In this document: one piece after another, positions 22,021-33,060 of the stretch | Numbering within the stretch: position 1 is the stretch's first letter | Layout: each line of letters opens with the position of its first letter | Source of the DNA: Erinaceus europaeus | Lineage: Eukaryota > Chordata > Mammalia > Eulipotyphla > Erinaceidae | Reading direction: 5' to 3' | Assembly: GCF_950295315.1 (NCBI RefSeq) | Contig: NC_080185.1 | Span: forward strand, 49,147,237 to 49,211,236 | Length of the DNA stretch: 64,000 nucleotides | The notes under the pieces: generated by a model | Seen by the model: the letters and a program-made list of their open reading frames with translations, nothing else | Databases searched by the model: none | Told to the model about the DNA's origin: nothing | Position numbers and translations under genes: made by a program

Positions 22021-22344
22021 CCTAGAGAAGACATCATGCTGTTAAATATTTTTCTTTTATGAATTGAAATAGGTCTACTGGTATCTGTAACACTACTCAC
22101 TTTCAAATATTAAGCATATTCAAGATCTAATTTGTAATATTATTCACTACCCCAGACTCTCTTTTCTTCAAAATGATACTAAACTTTCAATCAGACTCAC
22201 AATATTTGTTCTCCTAAGGTATCTCCCCAACTGTATATTAACATTTATTCAGTTAGGACCTCATAACATAAAAATTATTCATTATGATCTTTCCAAGACA
22301 GGTGTAACTTCACATACACAAAGAGGAAAAATTGAGAGACATTT

Positions 22345-22447
22345 TCTTTCTCTCTCTCTCCCTTCCTTCCTCTCTTTCTTTCTTTCTCTCTTTCTTTCTT
22401 TTTCTTTCTTTCTTTCTCTCTTTCTTTCTTTTTCTTTCTTTCTTTCT

Positions 22448-22504
<57 letters not shown>

Positions 22505-22805
22505 TTCTTCACTTTCCTCTCCTTCTTTCTTTCTTTTTTGTCTCCAGGATTATTGTTGGGGCTGGTTCCTTGTCACTATGAATCCACTGCTCCTGATGGT
22601 CATTTTTCCCCATTTTACTGCATAGGACAGAGAGAAATTGAGAGGAGCTGAAGGTAGAGGGAGAAAGACACCTGCAGACATGCTTTGCCACTTGTGAAGC
22701 TCCACCCCCTGTAGGTGGAGAGCAGAGACTGGAACCCAGATCCTTGAACAGGTCCTGGCACTTTTGTACTATTTGTACTTAACTGGGTGTGCTACTTCCT
22801 GGCCA
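22345..22805 (-). mobile_element. SINE with (CTTT)n tract
   Basis: A - strand ERI-type SINE (head near 22800, cacctgcagacatgctttgcc body, extended 3' block near 22540-22620). Its tail is adjacent to about 160 bp of (CTTT)n/(CTTTT)n at 22345-22505. That microsatellite presumably grew from the A-rich tail. Confidence 0.75.
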
Positions 22806-24285
22806 GTGAGAGAGACATTTTCTACACTTGTAAAATTGTTAATGTAAGTGCATTCACAAATTAACAAAAAAGCCTTTGCTAGATTTTGTGTCAGTAACTA
22901 TTTTTAGTTCATAAAATGGAATCATTATAGGTATTAAACTTTTTTCTCATACTGCCAGTTTTTCTGCTCTCTTACAATCATATTTTATGTGTGTTTTAAT
23001 AAAAATCATGTCAAATTAATCTTAGTAACAGATTGATACAATAACTAAATACCCAGAACTACATAAACTAGGCCTAGATAGGTCATTGGTGGTTAAACAG
23101 ATTTTTGGTGACATAACAAATGATAATGATAGACAGATGATAGATAAATATGTGATTCTTATGTCTAACTGAGGCAGATGGTTGAATAACTAGTATTTGA
23201 AAATGTAAACAAATGCCAATTGTACAGTTTTCACCCCATGTAGATCTAAATTTTAAAGGTCAACTATGTTTATTGTTCCACAGAAATAAAGCATAGTTGA
23301 AAGTATTATTATTTTAAAATAAAATGTCTTCTTGACATTTCCACTAGGATTTTTCATATGTATAAATAATTTATTATCCTTTATATGAACTCTTTATCTT
23401 TCTCCATTTCCTACTGATTTTCTTCAGCAAAGAAAATGACACCACATTCTTCTAGGATATAAAATTTACAGCTATCAACTCTATCTTGTTTTCTATCTTT
23501 ATAAATATTCCACTAGTAAGACCTATGGTTCTACAGCAGAACAATCTAGAACCATCAATTTCTTTAAAAAGTCTATAACCTCCCTATTTAACGAGAGAAT
23601 GAAGAGCATTACTCTGTCCTGTAATATGTGACCCAGGGGATAAAAGTCTAGGCCTCATGTAGAAAAATCACTCACTAAGGCCACAAGAACCATCAATTTA
23701 ACTCTATCTTCACTTGTACTACTCTGATCCAGGTCACTATCACTTTGACACATCATTTCTATCTCTCTTTTGTCTTTGCTTTATTTTTACTCACATCCAC
23801 ACTATTCCCCACAAATAGACAATGTTTTAAAATATAAACAGTTCATATTATTCCTTGTATTAAAATAAGTAATTTCTTTCTAAGTAGGTTTAGAGTGTAA
23901 GCAAAACTCTCTATCAAAGCCAAGAATGCACTGAATTATAAAATTCATACCAAATTCCAACTTCATAACTTCCTCTTTTCCCCCTTCTCAGTGTATCTCA
24001 GCCACATTCATGACACTTGCTATGTAATTTGTTCATATATTTATACACAAACAGGTTTATACTATTGATTTCCCCCCACCCTGTGTTTTTTCCTTTCCTT
24101 CTTCAGTTTTACTTTGTTTATTTATATTTTTCAGAGTTGAGGTTTACATATGTATGATTCCATCACTCCTAGGTGAGCTTATTTCATTCACATAAACAGA
24201 TATATACAGAAAAAAAATTATAGAAAAACAAAAAGGCACTTTTTGGATGGCATTTTGGGGGTATTCAAAATGGGCATATTTATAA
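22806..24285. other. Unassigned AT-rich sequence
   Basis: Mostly unrecognised. About 24090-24215 (gtgagcttatttcattcac) looks like the reverse complement of an old L1 ORF2 end. No gene signature. Confidence 0.4.
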
Positions 24286-25115
24286 AAATTTTATTAGTAA
24301 TTTAATAATAACTGACAAGACTGTGGTATAAGGGGGTATAATTCTATATGATTCCCACCACCATAGTTGCATATCCCATCCCCTCTACTGGAATTTTTCC
24401 TACTCTATCCTTATAAGAGTATGGACCAGAGATCCTTATGTGGTACAGAATGTGGGAGGTCTGGCTTTTGTAAATTGCTTCTCTGGTGAAAATGGGTGTT
24501 AACAGGTTAATCCATACCCCGAGACTTTCTTTCCTTCCTTTGTGGGGTAGGGCTCTGGAGAGGTGAGGTTCCAGAACACATTGATGTGGTTATCTGCCAG
24601 GGAAGTCATGTTTGCATCACAGTAGTAGCATCTGCAGCTTAGACTGAAAAACATCAAGATATAAAACAGAACAAATTGTTTAATAATCAGGAACCTAAAG
24701 GGAAGATTATAGCAGAAGAAATTTTGGGTCTTCATGTTGAAAGCAGCTAGGAAGTCTATTTTAGGTATATTTCAAGAGCCCATAACTTAACTAATTTTTG
24801 GCAGTGCCCAATAGCTAACATACAAGTGGGCTAGGAATATTGTCTGGGAAGATGGTGTCAGAGTTGAAGACAGGACTAGTAAGCTGGATCAGGGTAGAGG
24901 GAAGCTCCCAAATTTGGGAAAAGTCTATAAAAGTCATTAACTGTAACCCCCATTGATCAGACCTTGGGCCCATATCTATTCATATTTAGCACAGGAGTCT
25001 GTGTAATCTCTGCATCCCTGTCAATCTAAGCTCACATTCCATGGTCACAGCTAGGAATATTTTTGGCTGAACTTCCTCCAAAGGCAGAGTATGTTAACCC
25101 AGACACCCTGCAGAG
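24286..25115 (-). mobile_element. L1 3'UTR
   Basis: It is homologous to the distal part of the L1 3'UTR at 7075-8000, in the same (-) orientation, with a T-rich left end. It ends at about 25115, where the same 3'UTR restarts in the opposite orientation. Confidence 0.75.
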
Positions 25116-25600
25116 GCTGTTGTTGGAAAGAAAGAAATAGGTTGGGGGGTATGGATTGACCTGTTAATGCTTATTTTCTTTTTTTATTATTTTAAAAATA
25201 TTTTTATTTATTTATTTATTCCCTTTTGTTGCCCTTGTTTTTTTTATTGTTGTTGTAGTTATTATTGTTGTTGCTGATGTCATTGTTGTTGGATAGGACA
25301 GAGAGAAATGGAAAGAGGAGGGGAAGACAGAGAGGGGGAGAGAAAGATAGACACCTGCAGACTTGTTTCTCTGCCTATGAAGTGACTTCCCTGCAGGTGG
25401 GGAGCCAGGGGCTTGAACCAGGATCTTGATGCCAGTCCGCTGTTAATGCCCATTTTCAGCAGAGTAGCAATTTACAGAAGCCAGACCTTCCACCTTTTGC
25501 AGCCTATAAAGATCTTCAGTTCATATTCCCATAGAGATAGACTAAGGAAACTTCCAAAGGAGGGAATGGTATACAGAACTCTAAGCATTTGAAGTTGACT
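25116..25600 (+). mobile_element. Inverted L1 3'UTR piece holding a SINE
   Basis: The + strand L1 3'UTR sequence (ggtatggattgacctgttaatg ... agaagccagaccttccacc ... ggatggg-like end) lies directly against the - strand copy on its left, giving a foldback arrangement. An ERI-1-type SINE on the - strand occupies about 25170-25438. It is 5'-truncated and flanked by ctgttaatgc-type duplications. Confidence 0.7.
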
Positions 25601-25614
25601 TTTGTTTCTGCTGC

Positions 25615-25765
25615 AATAAAGTGATTAAGTTTCATTCTTCTGCATGCTTTAACTCAGTTTTTTTAGTTCCATTTATTGAATAGAGCCTCCTTCCTCCATT
25701 TAATAATTTAGGCCCCTTCATAAAAAAATTAGATGCCCATAGTTGTGGGGGTACCCTCATCTTTT
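25615..25765 (-). mobile_element. L1 ORF2 fragment
   Basis: The reverse complement matches L1 ORF2 around the segment seen at 18530-18650 (cccacaactatgggcatctaat ... gaagaatgaaact). Frames are broken. Confidence 0.75.
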
Positions 25766-26050
25766 AAGACAGGTGGATCTGGAGGGAAAGCAGGGGACAG
25801 CAGTGGACTGAGAGAGCAGGAAGTCAAAGGTGCAAGGAGCAGGAGCAAGCCAAGAGATATTTTTCTAACAGATGTCCCCTAAATTTCTTCAATTCTCATA
25901 AAGGTATGTCATGGTCTAATGACATCTGCTATTCACATCCACGTGTCCCCACCTTCTTCTTTGGTTACAGACATCAGTCTGCTAAATACCAACAAGAAAG
26001 GAGAGAAATCACAGTGTCAGAGCTTCCTCTAGTATTCAAATACTCCTTTC
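25766..26050. other. Unassigned sequence beside LTR
   Basis: No gene or repeat is recognised. By position it could be the start of a proviral interior belonging to the LTR at 26074-26425, but no retroviral motif is visible. Confidence 0.35.
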
Positions 26051-26425
26051 AGTCAAAGTTCACGGTGCCAGTATGCCGGGCTAGCTTCACGGCGGGAGAC
26101 AGATGACCAGGGAAACATGGCTGAGCGGAGAAGCAATATTTCTTTATTCACGAGCGAACGGTTCAAAAAACTAATCTAATCTAATCACAACCCAAATCTG
26201 TCCTGCATCCTTTTCTTCCAGCTGAAGAGTCCGGAACCAAGGAAGTATGTAGGATTGGGGCGGGGAGAAGCAAGAAGAGTGAAAAGGCAAGGACTAAACC
26301 AAAATCTCCCAGAGGCAGGGGGATTGAGACCAAACCAATGTAACAGAATGACCACGTAAATAGACCACAACATCAAGTAATGTAACAAAAGGGATCCCAG
26401 AAGCAGAACTAGAAGCATACCAACA
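26051..26425 (-). mobile_element. ERV LTR with primer-binding-site remnant
   Basis: On the - strand the LTR begins tgttggtatgc at 26425 and carries a polyadenylation signal (aataaa, reverse complement at 26143-26148). It ends in ...ccggca at 26074. Then come a 3-base spacer and tggcaccgtgaac (26070 downward), a degraded primer-binding-site-like sequence. It shares the start, the middle (tttagtccttgccttttcac) and the end with the split LTR at 56945-57049 plus 63207-63403, so both belong to one family. Confidence 0.7.
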
Positions 26426-27149
26426 TATTCCTTTATGCCCAGACTTGAACTTCAGCTGTACACATAATAAGACATGTGTCATGCACAATGATCTGATTCT
26501 CAGTCTCTATACTATTTTTAATAAATTATCAATTTTAAATATTTTCTATAAACCTGTTATAAAATAGGACACTTCATATTCATTTATACTCATGTTTTAA
26601 CAATCATTCTCCTTCTTTTTAATCACTAAACATGCTTTTGCTCAAAATTCTTTATATGTTTTGCCTCTTGTGTCAGCAATGTTCTTTCCACTGCTACCAT
26701 GCTGTTCTTAATGTCACCAGTTTAAATGTCAACTTCTCAAAAATATATTTTTCAGATGACCCTACCTAAAATAGACATATTTTGTGTTTATCTTAGCTCC
26801 TTTTCCATATTCTTTATTGTAGTTAATACACTTTTCAATAATTTCATATGTATTATACTTCCACAGAAATTTTTGATACTTATGAATTGAATGTAAGCTA
26901 AATTAAGATAGGAATAGGTATATCATACTTCTGTCACAATTCCACCATTTAGCATTGTGAAGGGCACATTGAAAATCATCTTGTTTTTTCAATAATTGAA
27001 CAACTGAATGAAACATGCCTGAATTTTAAAATTCTAAATTTTAGAAGACCCAAAATAGTTACAATCTAACAGTTTTGAGATTGGTCACTGCAAAACTGTG
27101 GTAACAAAAGCTACAACAACACAAATCACAGGAACTAATAAATATAGAA
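26426..27149. other. Unassigned AT-rich sequence
   Basis: Nothing recognised. Confidence 0.4.
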
Positions 27150-27340
27150 ACAGTCCCTGGGGCTGGAAAAATAGCATAATGTCTATGCTAAGGACTCTCA
27201 CTCCTGAGGGTCCAAGGTCTCAGGTTCAATCCCCAGCACCACCATAAGCCAAAGCTGAGTAGTGTTCAGGTGTGACTCTCTGTATGTATCTTTCTCTCTT
27301 TATATCTCTCTCATTAAAATAAATTAAAAATTAAAAATAA
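27150..27340 (+). mobile_element. tRNA-derived SINE (ERI-2-like)
   Basis: The head ctggaaaaatagcataatgtc gives the A-box region. The B-box-like sequence ggttcaatccc is followed by agcaccaccataagcc, then a pyrimidine-rich segment and an A-rich tail. It is a better-preserved copy than the one at 1598. Confidence 0.85.
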
Positions 27341-27369
27341 TAGTCCTTGGAGCACAGAAAACCTGAGGA

Positions 27370-27930
27370 TAGAGGAGAGAAACATGTGGAACTCAGCAGA
27401 GGAAATAAGACCATTTCAAAGACAGGTACAAATAGTTCTTATCTTGCACAGAGTTTGGTACCCTTGCACTAAGGGCATAGGGTTACTAAAAATTCAGGTA
27501 GCTCACTGGACTCTAATGTCATTTGGGTCAATACCAAGAAACCCCATTATACGGGTCCTTAATTAGGGAATCCTTGGATTACCACATAGATATCATAGGC
27601 CTAGACCTATAATAGATCCTTCTCTTCACCATCGCTGGTCACTTTCATCAGGAACATCAGCATAAGCCCTTTTGTGATTGCCATAAAGTATTAATAGTAG
27701 AGACTACCCCACTCTCTGAAGGGAGGTTGGGTCATCCTACTTGGCCACTTAAGGAAGACTGATCCTAAAATAAGAGCACCTAGAATGTCTCCAGTTGTGA
27801 CCATGGACTGTGAGACTATGAGCTCAGGCTGACAGAGACTTAGACATTACACAGATTCCTGTGTTAAATAACTATAACTATATATAGGCTCTGGGGTCAG
27901 CTGGGTGAGAAAAACATTTAATTTTATTCA
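27370..27930 (+). mobile_element. L1 3'UTR fragment
   Basis: This piece is the + orientation of the extra middle block of the old L1 3'UTR (compare 51030-51490). Shared words include ggcctagacctataatagat and ccatggactgtgagac. It abuts a - strand 3'UTR. Confidence 0.65.
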
Positions 27931-28905
27931 TAGAATTTCTTTTTTTTTAATTTAAGAAAGGATTAATTAACAAAACCATAAGGTAGGAGGGGTACAACTC
28001 CACACAATTCCCACCACCGAATCTCCATAACCCACCCCCTCCCCTGATAGCTTTCCCATTCTCTATCCCTCTGGGAGCAGGGAGCAGGGTCATTGTGGGT
28101 TGCAGAAGGTAGAAGGTCTGGCTTCTGTAATTGCTTCACCGCTGAACATGGGCATTGACTGGTTGTTCCATACTCCAAGTCTGCCTCTCTCTTTCCCTAG
28201 TAGGGTGTGTCTCTGGGGAAGCGGAGCTCTAGGACACATTGGTGAGGTCTTCAACCCAGGGAAGCCTGGCCAGCATCCTGGTGGCATCTGGAACCTGGTG
28301 ATTGAAAAGAGAGTTAACATACGAGGCCAAACAAATTGTTGAGCCATCATGGACTCAAAGCTTGGAATAGTGGAGAGGAAGTATTAGGGGGGTACTCACT
28401 GCAAACTCTAGTGTACTTCTGCTTTCAGGTATATATTTTGCAGTAGTTTATAGATACGTGTGAACATAAGCTCTCTCTCACAGAAATTGGTGTATATCTA
28501 GGTTTTGGGACTTTGTTAGAAAGTGAACCACCTGAGATGAAATTAGAGTGTACTATAAAAGGAAAGGTCTCACCCAAGTAATGAAGCTGAAGGGTTGTCA
28601 TTCCACACGTGAAGTCTCTGGACACAGTCTGAGATGAAGCATGTTGAGGTGGCAATCGTTGCGTTGGTTGTGATCAGCGGATGCAATATTATTTGATATG
28701 GATTGGGAGAGGCATACGGGAAAGTGGGCCCTTTCCAAGGGTTCCAGGACTGGGGGAAGTAGGGGCTCTATAGTGGAGATGTGAGGTTCCTGCTGTCTTA
28801 GGGTTCAAAAAGACAATCGATAGTTAATGTTATCATCACATTATTTGGTAATTGGGTTAACTTTGAAAAGTCCTTTTGTTATGGTTTGCTGTACAGTATC
28901 CAGTA
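27931..28905 (-). mobile_element. L1 3'UTR, 3' end of a twin-primed copy
   Basis: A clean - strand L1 3'UTR with a T-rich left end, aligned with 39490-40450 and 57062-58010. At 28905 it joins + strand L1 ORF2 sequence. An inverted 5' segment attached to a sense 3' segment is the usual product of twin priming. Confidence 0.8.
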
Positions 28906-29567
28906 TCCCAACACCTATGGGCATCTAATCTTTGATTAGGGGGCCCAAAGGATTAAATGGGAAAAGGAGGCCCTCTTCAATAAATGGTGCTGGGAAAACT
29001 GGGTTGTAACATGTAAAAGAATGAAATTGAACCACTTTATCTCACCAGAAACAAAAATCAACTCCAAATGGATCAAAGACCTAGATGTCAGACCAGAAAC
29101 AATCAAATACTTAGAGGAAAACATTGGTAAAACACTTTCCCACCTACACCTCAAGGACATCTTTGATGAATCAAACCCAATTGCAAGGAAGACTAAAGAC
29201 AAACCAATGGGACTACATCAAATTGAAAAGCTTCTGCACATCCAAAGAAACTATTAAACAAACTGAGAGACCCCTCACAGAATGGGAGAAAATCTTCACA
29301 TGTCATACATCAGACAAGAAACTAATCACCAAAATATATAAAGAGCTCAGCAAACTTAGCACCAAAAAAGCAAATGACCCCATCCAAAAATGGGCAGAGG
29401 ATACGAACAAAACATTCACTACAGAGGATATCCAAAAGGCTAACAAACATATGAAAAACTGCTCTAGGTCACTGATTGTCAGAGAAATGCAAATTAAGAC
29501 AACACTAAGATACCACCTCACTCCTGTAAGAATGGCATACATCAAAAAGGAATCAACATGTAAACTT
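28906..29567 (+). pseudogene. L1 ORF2 C-terminal segment (inverted part)
   Basis: The segment encodes L1 ORF2 from the NTYGHLIFD region through the C-terminal domain ([25 protein letters not shown] region). It is broken by a stop at 29257 and frameshifts. Its 3' boundary at about 29567 lies inside ORF2. Together with the 3'UTR to its left it forms one L1 insertion with an internal inversion. Confidence 0.8.
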
Positions 29568-29780
29568 ACAGAATCCAAAATGGCCCACACCAAGACACTT
29601 CATAGGAAAACTATATAAAGCAAGAAACAGAATATGAGCAGTGTTGATGAACCTAAGCAAATTTAAGAAACACTGTTGTAGATATTGTAAGTTTGACACA
29701 GTGCTTAAGGTAATCCGCTAGCATTCTTCAAGGTAATCAAATAATTTGTCAAAAAAAATTGTAAAGAACCACAAGAAAAT
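29568..29780. other. 213-bp block between direct repeats
   Basis: An aaacttacagaatccaaaatg word occurs at about 29568 and again at about 29784. The block between has no SINE or L1 signature. It may be an insertion with target-site duplication, but no poly-A end is evident. Confidence 0.35.
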
Positions 29781-30224
29781 CCACAAACTTACAGAATCCA
29801 AAATGCCAGAAACTGCCAGAGCAATTGAAAAAAAGAGAGATATCACATCCTTCAATTGTATTTATAGTACAAGGCAATAGTAAGTAAAACATCATAGTTT
29901 TAGAATAAAACTGTACATTTGGATCAATAGAACATAACTGAAAACCCATATAGGAAGCCAGACATACTCAGCTATCTAATATATGACAAAGAGGTCAAAA
30001 CCATTCTATGGGGAAATGACCAAAATGGAGTAAATACCTGGATATCAGACTAGAAATTTTAACATCCCAATCTTTCTTTTTACCTTTGATGAAACTTGAC
30101 ATAATAGTGCTAGTTGATACAGAAAGAGAAAGCTGAATACTGATGACCTCAATCATAAGTAGAACTTGGGAAACAAGGACAGAAAGGGAAAGTACAAAGT
30201 AAAACTTGGACTGATAGTGGTGTA
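29781..30224 (+). mobile_element. Ancient L1 ORF2/3'UTR, left half
   Basis: Decayed L1 ORF2 sequence (aggcaatagtaagtaaaac ... atcaatagaacataactgaaaacc ... tctatggggaaatgacc), then 3' end sequence resembling 49425-49500. A LINE on the opposite strand interrupts it, and it resumes at 31688. Confidence 0.65.
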
Positions 30225-31687
30225 CTTCTTCTTCTTCTAGCGTTTTTCCTTCTTCCATAGCCAGTCAGGTTGAGCCTGATGTAAAGTTTCGAGACCTCCT
30301 TTGAATCGGGAGAGGTGGCAGTCGTTGACTATGTGGGTCATAGTCTGTCTGTAGCCGCAGGGGCAGTTCGGGTCGTCTCTGGCTCCCCAGCTATGGAACA
30401 TAGCGGCTCACCGGCCATGGCCTGTTCGATAGCGATTGAGGAGGGCCCAATCATAACGTGCTAGGTAAAAGCTGGCTTGACGCTTGCAGGGGTCTGTGAT
30501 GAGGTGTTTGTTCTTTACCTCAGCTGACTGCCAACTCTGTTTCCAAGAGTCTGGAACAGAGAAGTTCAGTGTAGGCGTAGGGGACCAGATTGGGTGACGA
30601 GACGTCAAGCGTTGGACAGGGTGGGCGAAGATATCCACGTATATTGGCAGGTCCGGTCGAGCGTAGACATGGGAAATGAACTTAGATGATGCCGCATCCC
30701 AATGCATATCTGGCGGGGTGATGTTGCTAAGAACTGGCAGCCATGGAACCAGGGTGGAATGGATGGTTCCAGAAATTATCCTCATGGAGGAGTATAATTT
30801 GGAATCGACCAAGTGGACATGGGGCTACGAAACCATACTGGGGCACAGTATTCTGCAGTGGAATAGCATAATGCCAGAGATGATGATCGTAGTGTGGAAG
30901 CGCTCGCTCCTCATGAAGAGCTGGCCAGTCTTGCAATGATGGTATTCCTTGCGCCCACCTTTGCTGCAGTTTTTATGAGATGTTCGTGAAATGACAGAGT
31001 GTGATCGAGAGTAACGTGAAGATAGACAGGCTGGGCTTCATTCCGGATTCTCGTATCGTCAAGCTGCACATTAAGCTCACGCGAGGCCGAGGCATGGTGT
31101 AGATGGAAAACAGATGATACCGTTTTTGCAGTGCTAGGGATTAGTCGCCATTTTTTACAGTAATCAGATATCAGAGACATGTCTTTCGTGAGTGTTTCCT
31201 CGTGGATGCCGAACTTGGATGCCTGAGTTGCACAGCAGATGTCATCGGCGTAGATGAACTTCCTTGAAGATGTTTCTGGGAGGTCATTCATGTAAATATT
31301 AAATAGCGTAGGAGCCAGAACAGAGCCCTGGGAGAGGCCACTTGAGACAAGTCTCCATCTGCTAGACTTGTCACCCAGATGTACCCGGAATCTTCTGTTT
31401 TGGAGAAGAAACGATATAGGCTTGGCCACCCATGGAGGCAGGCATCTTGAGATCTTGACTAGGAGACCACGGTGCCAGACCGTGTCATAGGCTGCTGTGC
31501 GATCAACAAAGACAGCACCCGTCTTTAAATTCTTCTGGAATCCATTTTCAATGTAAGTTGAGTGGGCCAGGGCTTGTTCACAGGTAGATCTTCCTGGGCG
31601 GAAACCAGCTTGGGCGGTGTACTGCTCCAAAACAAGTGACTCAGCAAAGGGAGTGAAAAAGAGGACTCTGGGGGGTATCTTTGGGAT
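30225..31687 (-). mobile_element. Non-L1 LINE, 5'-truncated, (AAG)n tail
   Basis: This LINE retrotransposon is unrelated to the L1s of the window. It inserted into an ancient L1: the words actgatagtggtgta (30210-30224) and actaagttgggtgta (31688-31702) flank it and look like a diverged target-site duplication. Its 3' end is (AAG)n with no poly-A and no real 3'UTR, since the tail follows the stop codon directly. The 5' part (endonuclease and RT start) is missing. Its base composition is more GC-rich than the L1s around it. The RT type resembles Jockey/CR1/RTE-group elements more than L1; the exact clade is not settled. Confidence 0.85.
30237..31687 (-). pseudogene. LINE reverse transcriptase (non-L1), broken
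   Basis: RT palm motifs are intact: QAGFRPGRS (about 31600), FVDRTAAYD (about 31495, motif A), GLSQGSVLAP (about 31330, motif B) and YADD (about 31247, motif C). This frame is open to 30911. After a frameshift near 30810-30900, another frame reads MRIISGTIHS ... RYRTGHGR to a TGA near 30406. The same frame then shows C-x-C-x(7)-H-x(4)-C (CPCGYRQTMTHIVNDC, about 30330-30375), a C-terminal zinc-knuckle-like cluster. It ends QPDWLWKKEKR-stop at 30237. With one stop and one or two shifts it is inactive but far better kept than its host L1. The first 33 residues of the open frame lie in the host L1 and are not part of the enzyme. Confidence 0.85.
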
Positions 31688-31800
31688 ACTAAGTTGGGTG
31701 TAAGAATGTTTTGCAGATACCCATCCTATGGAGTTGGAAAATTGTACCCATATTTTAACAACGGTACTATGAACCGTTAGCCCCACAGTAAAATGGGGAA
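31688..31800 (+). mobile_element. Ancient L1 3' end, right half
   Basis: The words ggaaaattgtacccatattttaacaac and gaaccgttagccccac match the 3' terminus of the old L1 at 38085-38150. This shows that the flank of the LINE is the end of one L1. Confidence 0.65.
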
Positions 31801-32200
31801 ATATTTTTTATACTTTAAATATCCTTTTTTGTTGTAGTTTCTTGCAATGACTATGAATTTTAACTCTTAAATATCCTAAAACCTGATTTTAAGTCCAATT
31901 TATGCCACTATTTTCAAATTTAAACTAATTTCAGTGATTACTAACTTTACTAAAATTCTCTAATATAAATTGTTTTATTCTGTTATTTTTCAACTGTTCC
32001 CTTATTACATATTTTAGCATTTTTTGACCTTCTAAGAAAATTAGCCACTGAATTTCAGCTTCAAAAATATTTTTGTGTTTTCTTCTGTCTTTTGCAATTT
32101 TTATTTATATTTTTCTAACAATATATAATATTTTAAATTAGATTTGTATTCTTGGGAAAATCAAAAAGTATGAATTTTGTTATGTTAAATAAGAAATGAG
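31801..32200. other. AT-rich unassigned sequence
   Basis: Nothing recognised. Confidence 0.4.
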
Positions 32201-32784
32201 TAAAAGATCTAAAATATAAGTTAAGAGACAATGAAGGCAACACTAGAGATATGTGTGATGACTTAAGAAAAGACAACATTCAATTCATTGGCTAGAAGGA
32301 AGAAGAAGAGGAAGAAAATGGGGTGGATGGCACAAAAGGAATGAAATTATAGTAGATTATTTTCCCCAAGAAAATAATTTGGAGTATATAAATATACAAT
32401 AATCTCAGATAATATGAATTGAACCAGAGCTACATATACCAAAACACATTGTAATTATACTGACAAAGACCACAGATAAAGAAATCATACAAAAAGTAAT
32501 GAAAGAAATACAAAGAATAATATATAGAGGTAAACCCATAAGAATAGCTGCAGATTTCTCAACAGAAATTCTAAAAGCCAGAAAAGAATGGCAAGATGTT
32601 AATAGATAATCAAATGCAAGGAGCTTAGGACCCAGAATGCTCTATCCTGCCAGACTTTCAATCAGATTGAATGTAAGGATAAATACATTCCTGGAAAGCA
32701 AACACTTGAAAGAATCAATTACAACAAAACTATCTCCACATGAAATTCTAAAAAGACACTTATCCAAAAAAAAAATACATTACT

Positions 32785-33060
32785 AAGTACAAGGACCCAT
32801 GAGATCTGTGTTTGAGCCCCCAGCTCCCCACCTGAAGGGGGGGATGCTTGACAAACAACAAAGCAGGTCTGTAGGTGTCTTTCTTTTCTTTATCACTATC
32901 TCCCACTCCTCTTTCAATTTTTCTCTATCTCTATCCAACAAAATTGAAAAAAATGTCCACCAAGAGAAGTGGATTCATAGAACCAGCACCAAGTCCCAGC
33001 AACAATCCTGGAAGTAAAACAACAAACAAACAAACAAAAAACCCAAAACAACACACACAC
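32785..33060 (+). mobile_element. ERI-type SINE in old L1
   Basis: The sequence runs from acaaggacccatgagatc through cccagctccccacctg, the pyrimidine-rich segment and the extended 3' block (gtggattcatagaaccagc). It ends in (CAAA)n plus (CA)n. The 5' head is truncated. Confidence 0.75.

Noticed and set aside
22282..22625. Open frames rich in Lys/Arg/Glu or Ser/Phe/Leu on both strands
   Set aside because: They are translations of the (CTTT)n microsatellite next to a SINE tail, with no coding signature.
30225..31687. Assigning the LINE to BovB
   Set aside because: The motifs show a LINE RT, but I cannot show a BovB match from memory. The (AAG)n tail right after the stop and the C-terminal cluster fit other non-L1 groups at least as well. 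Left unassigned.
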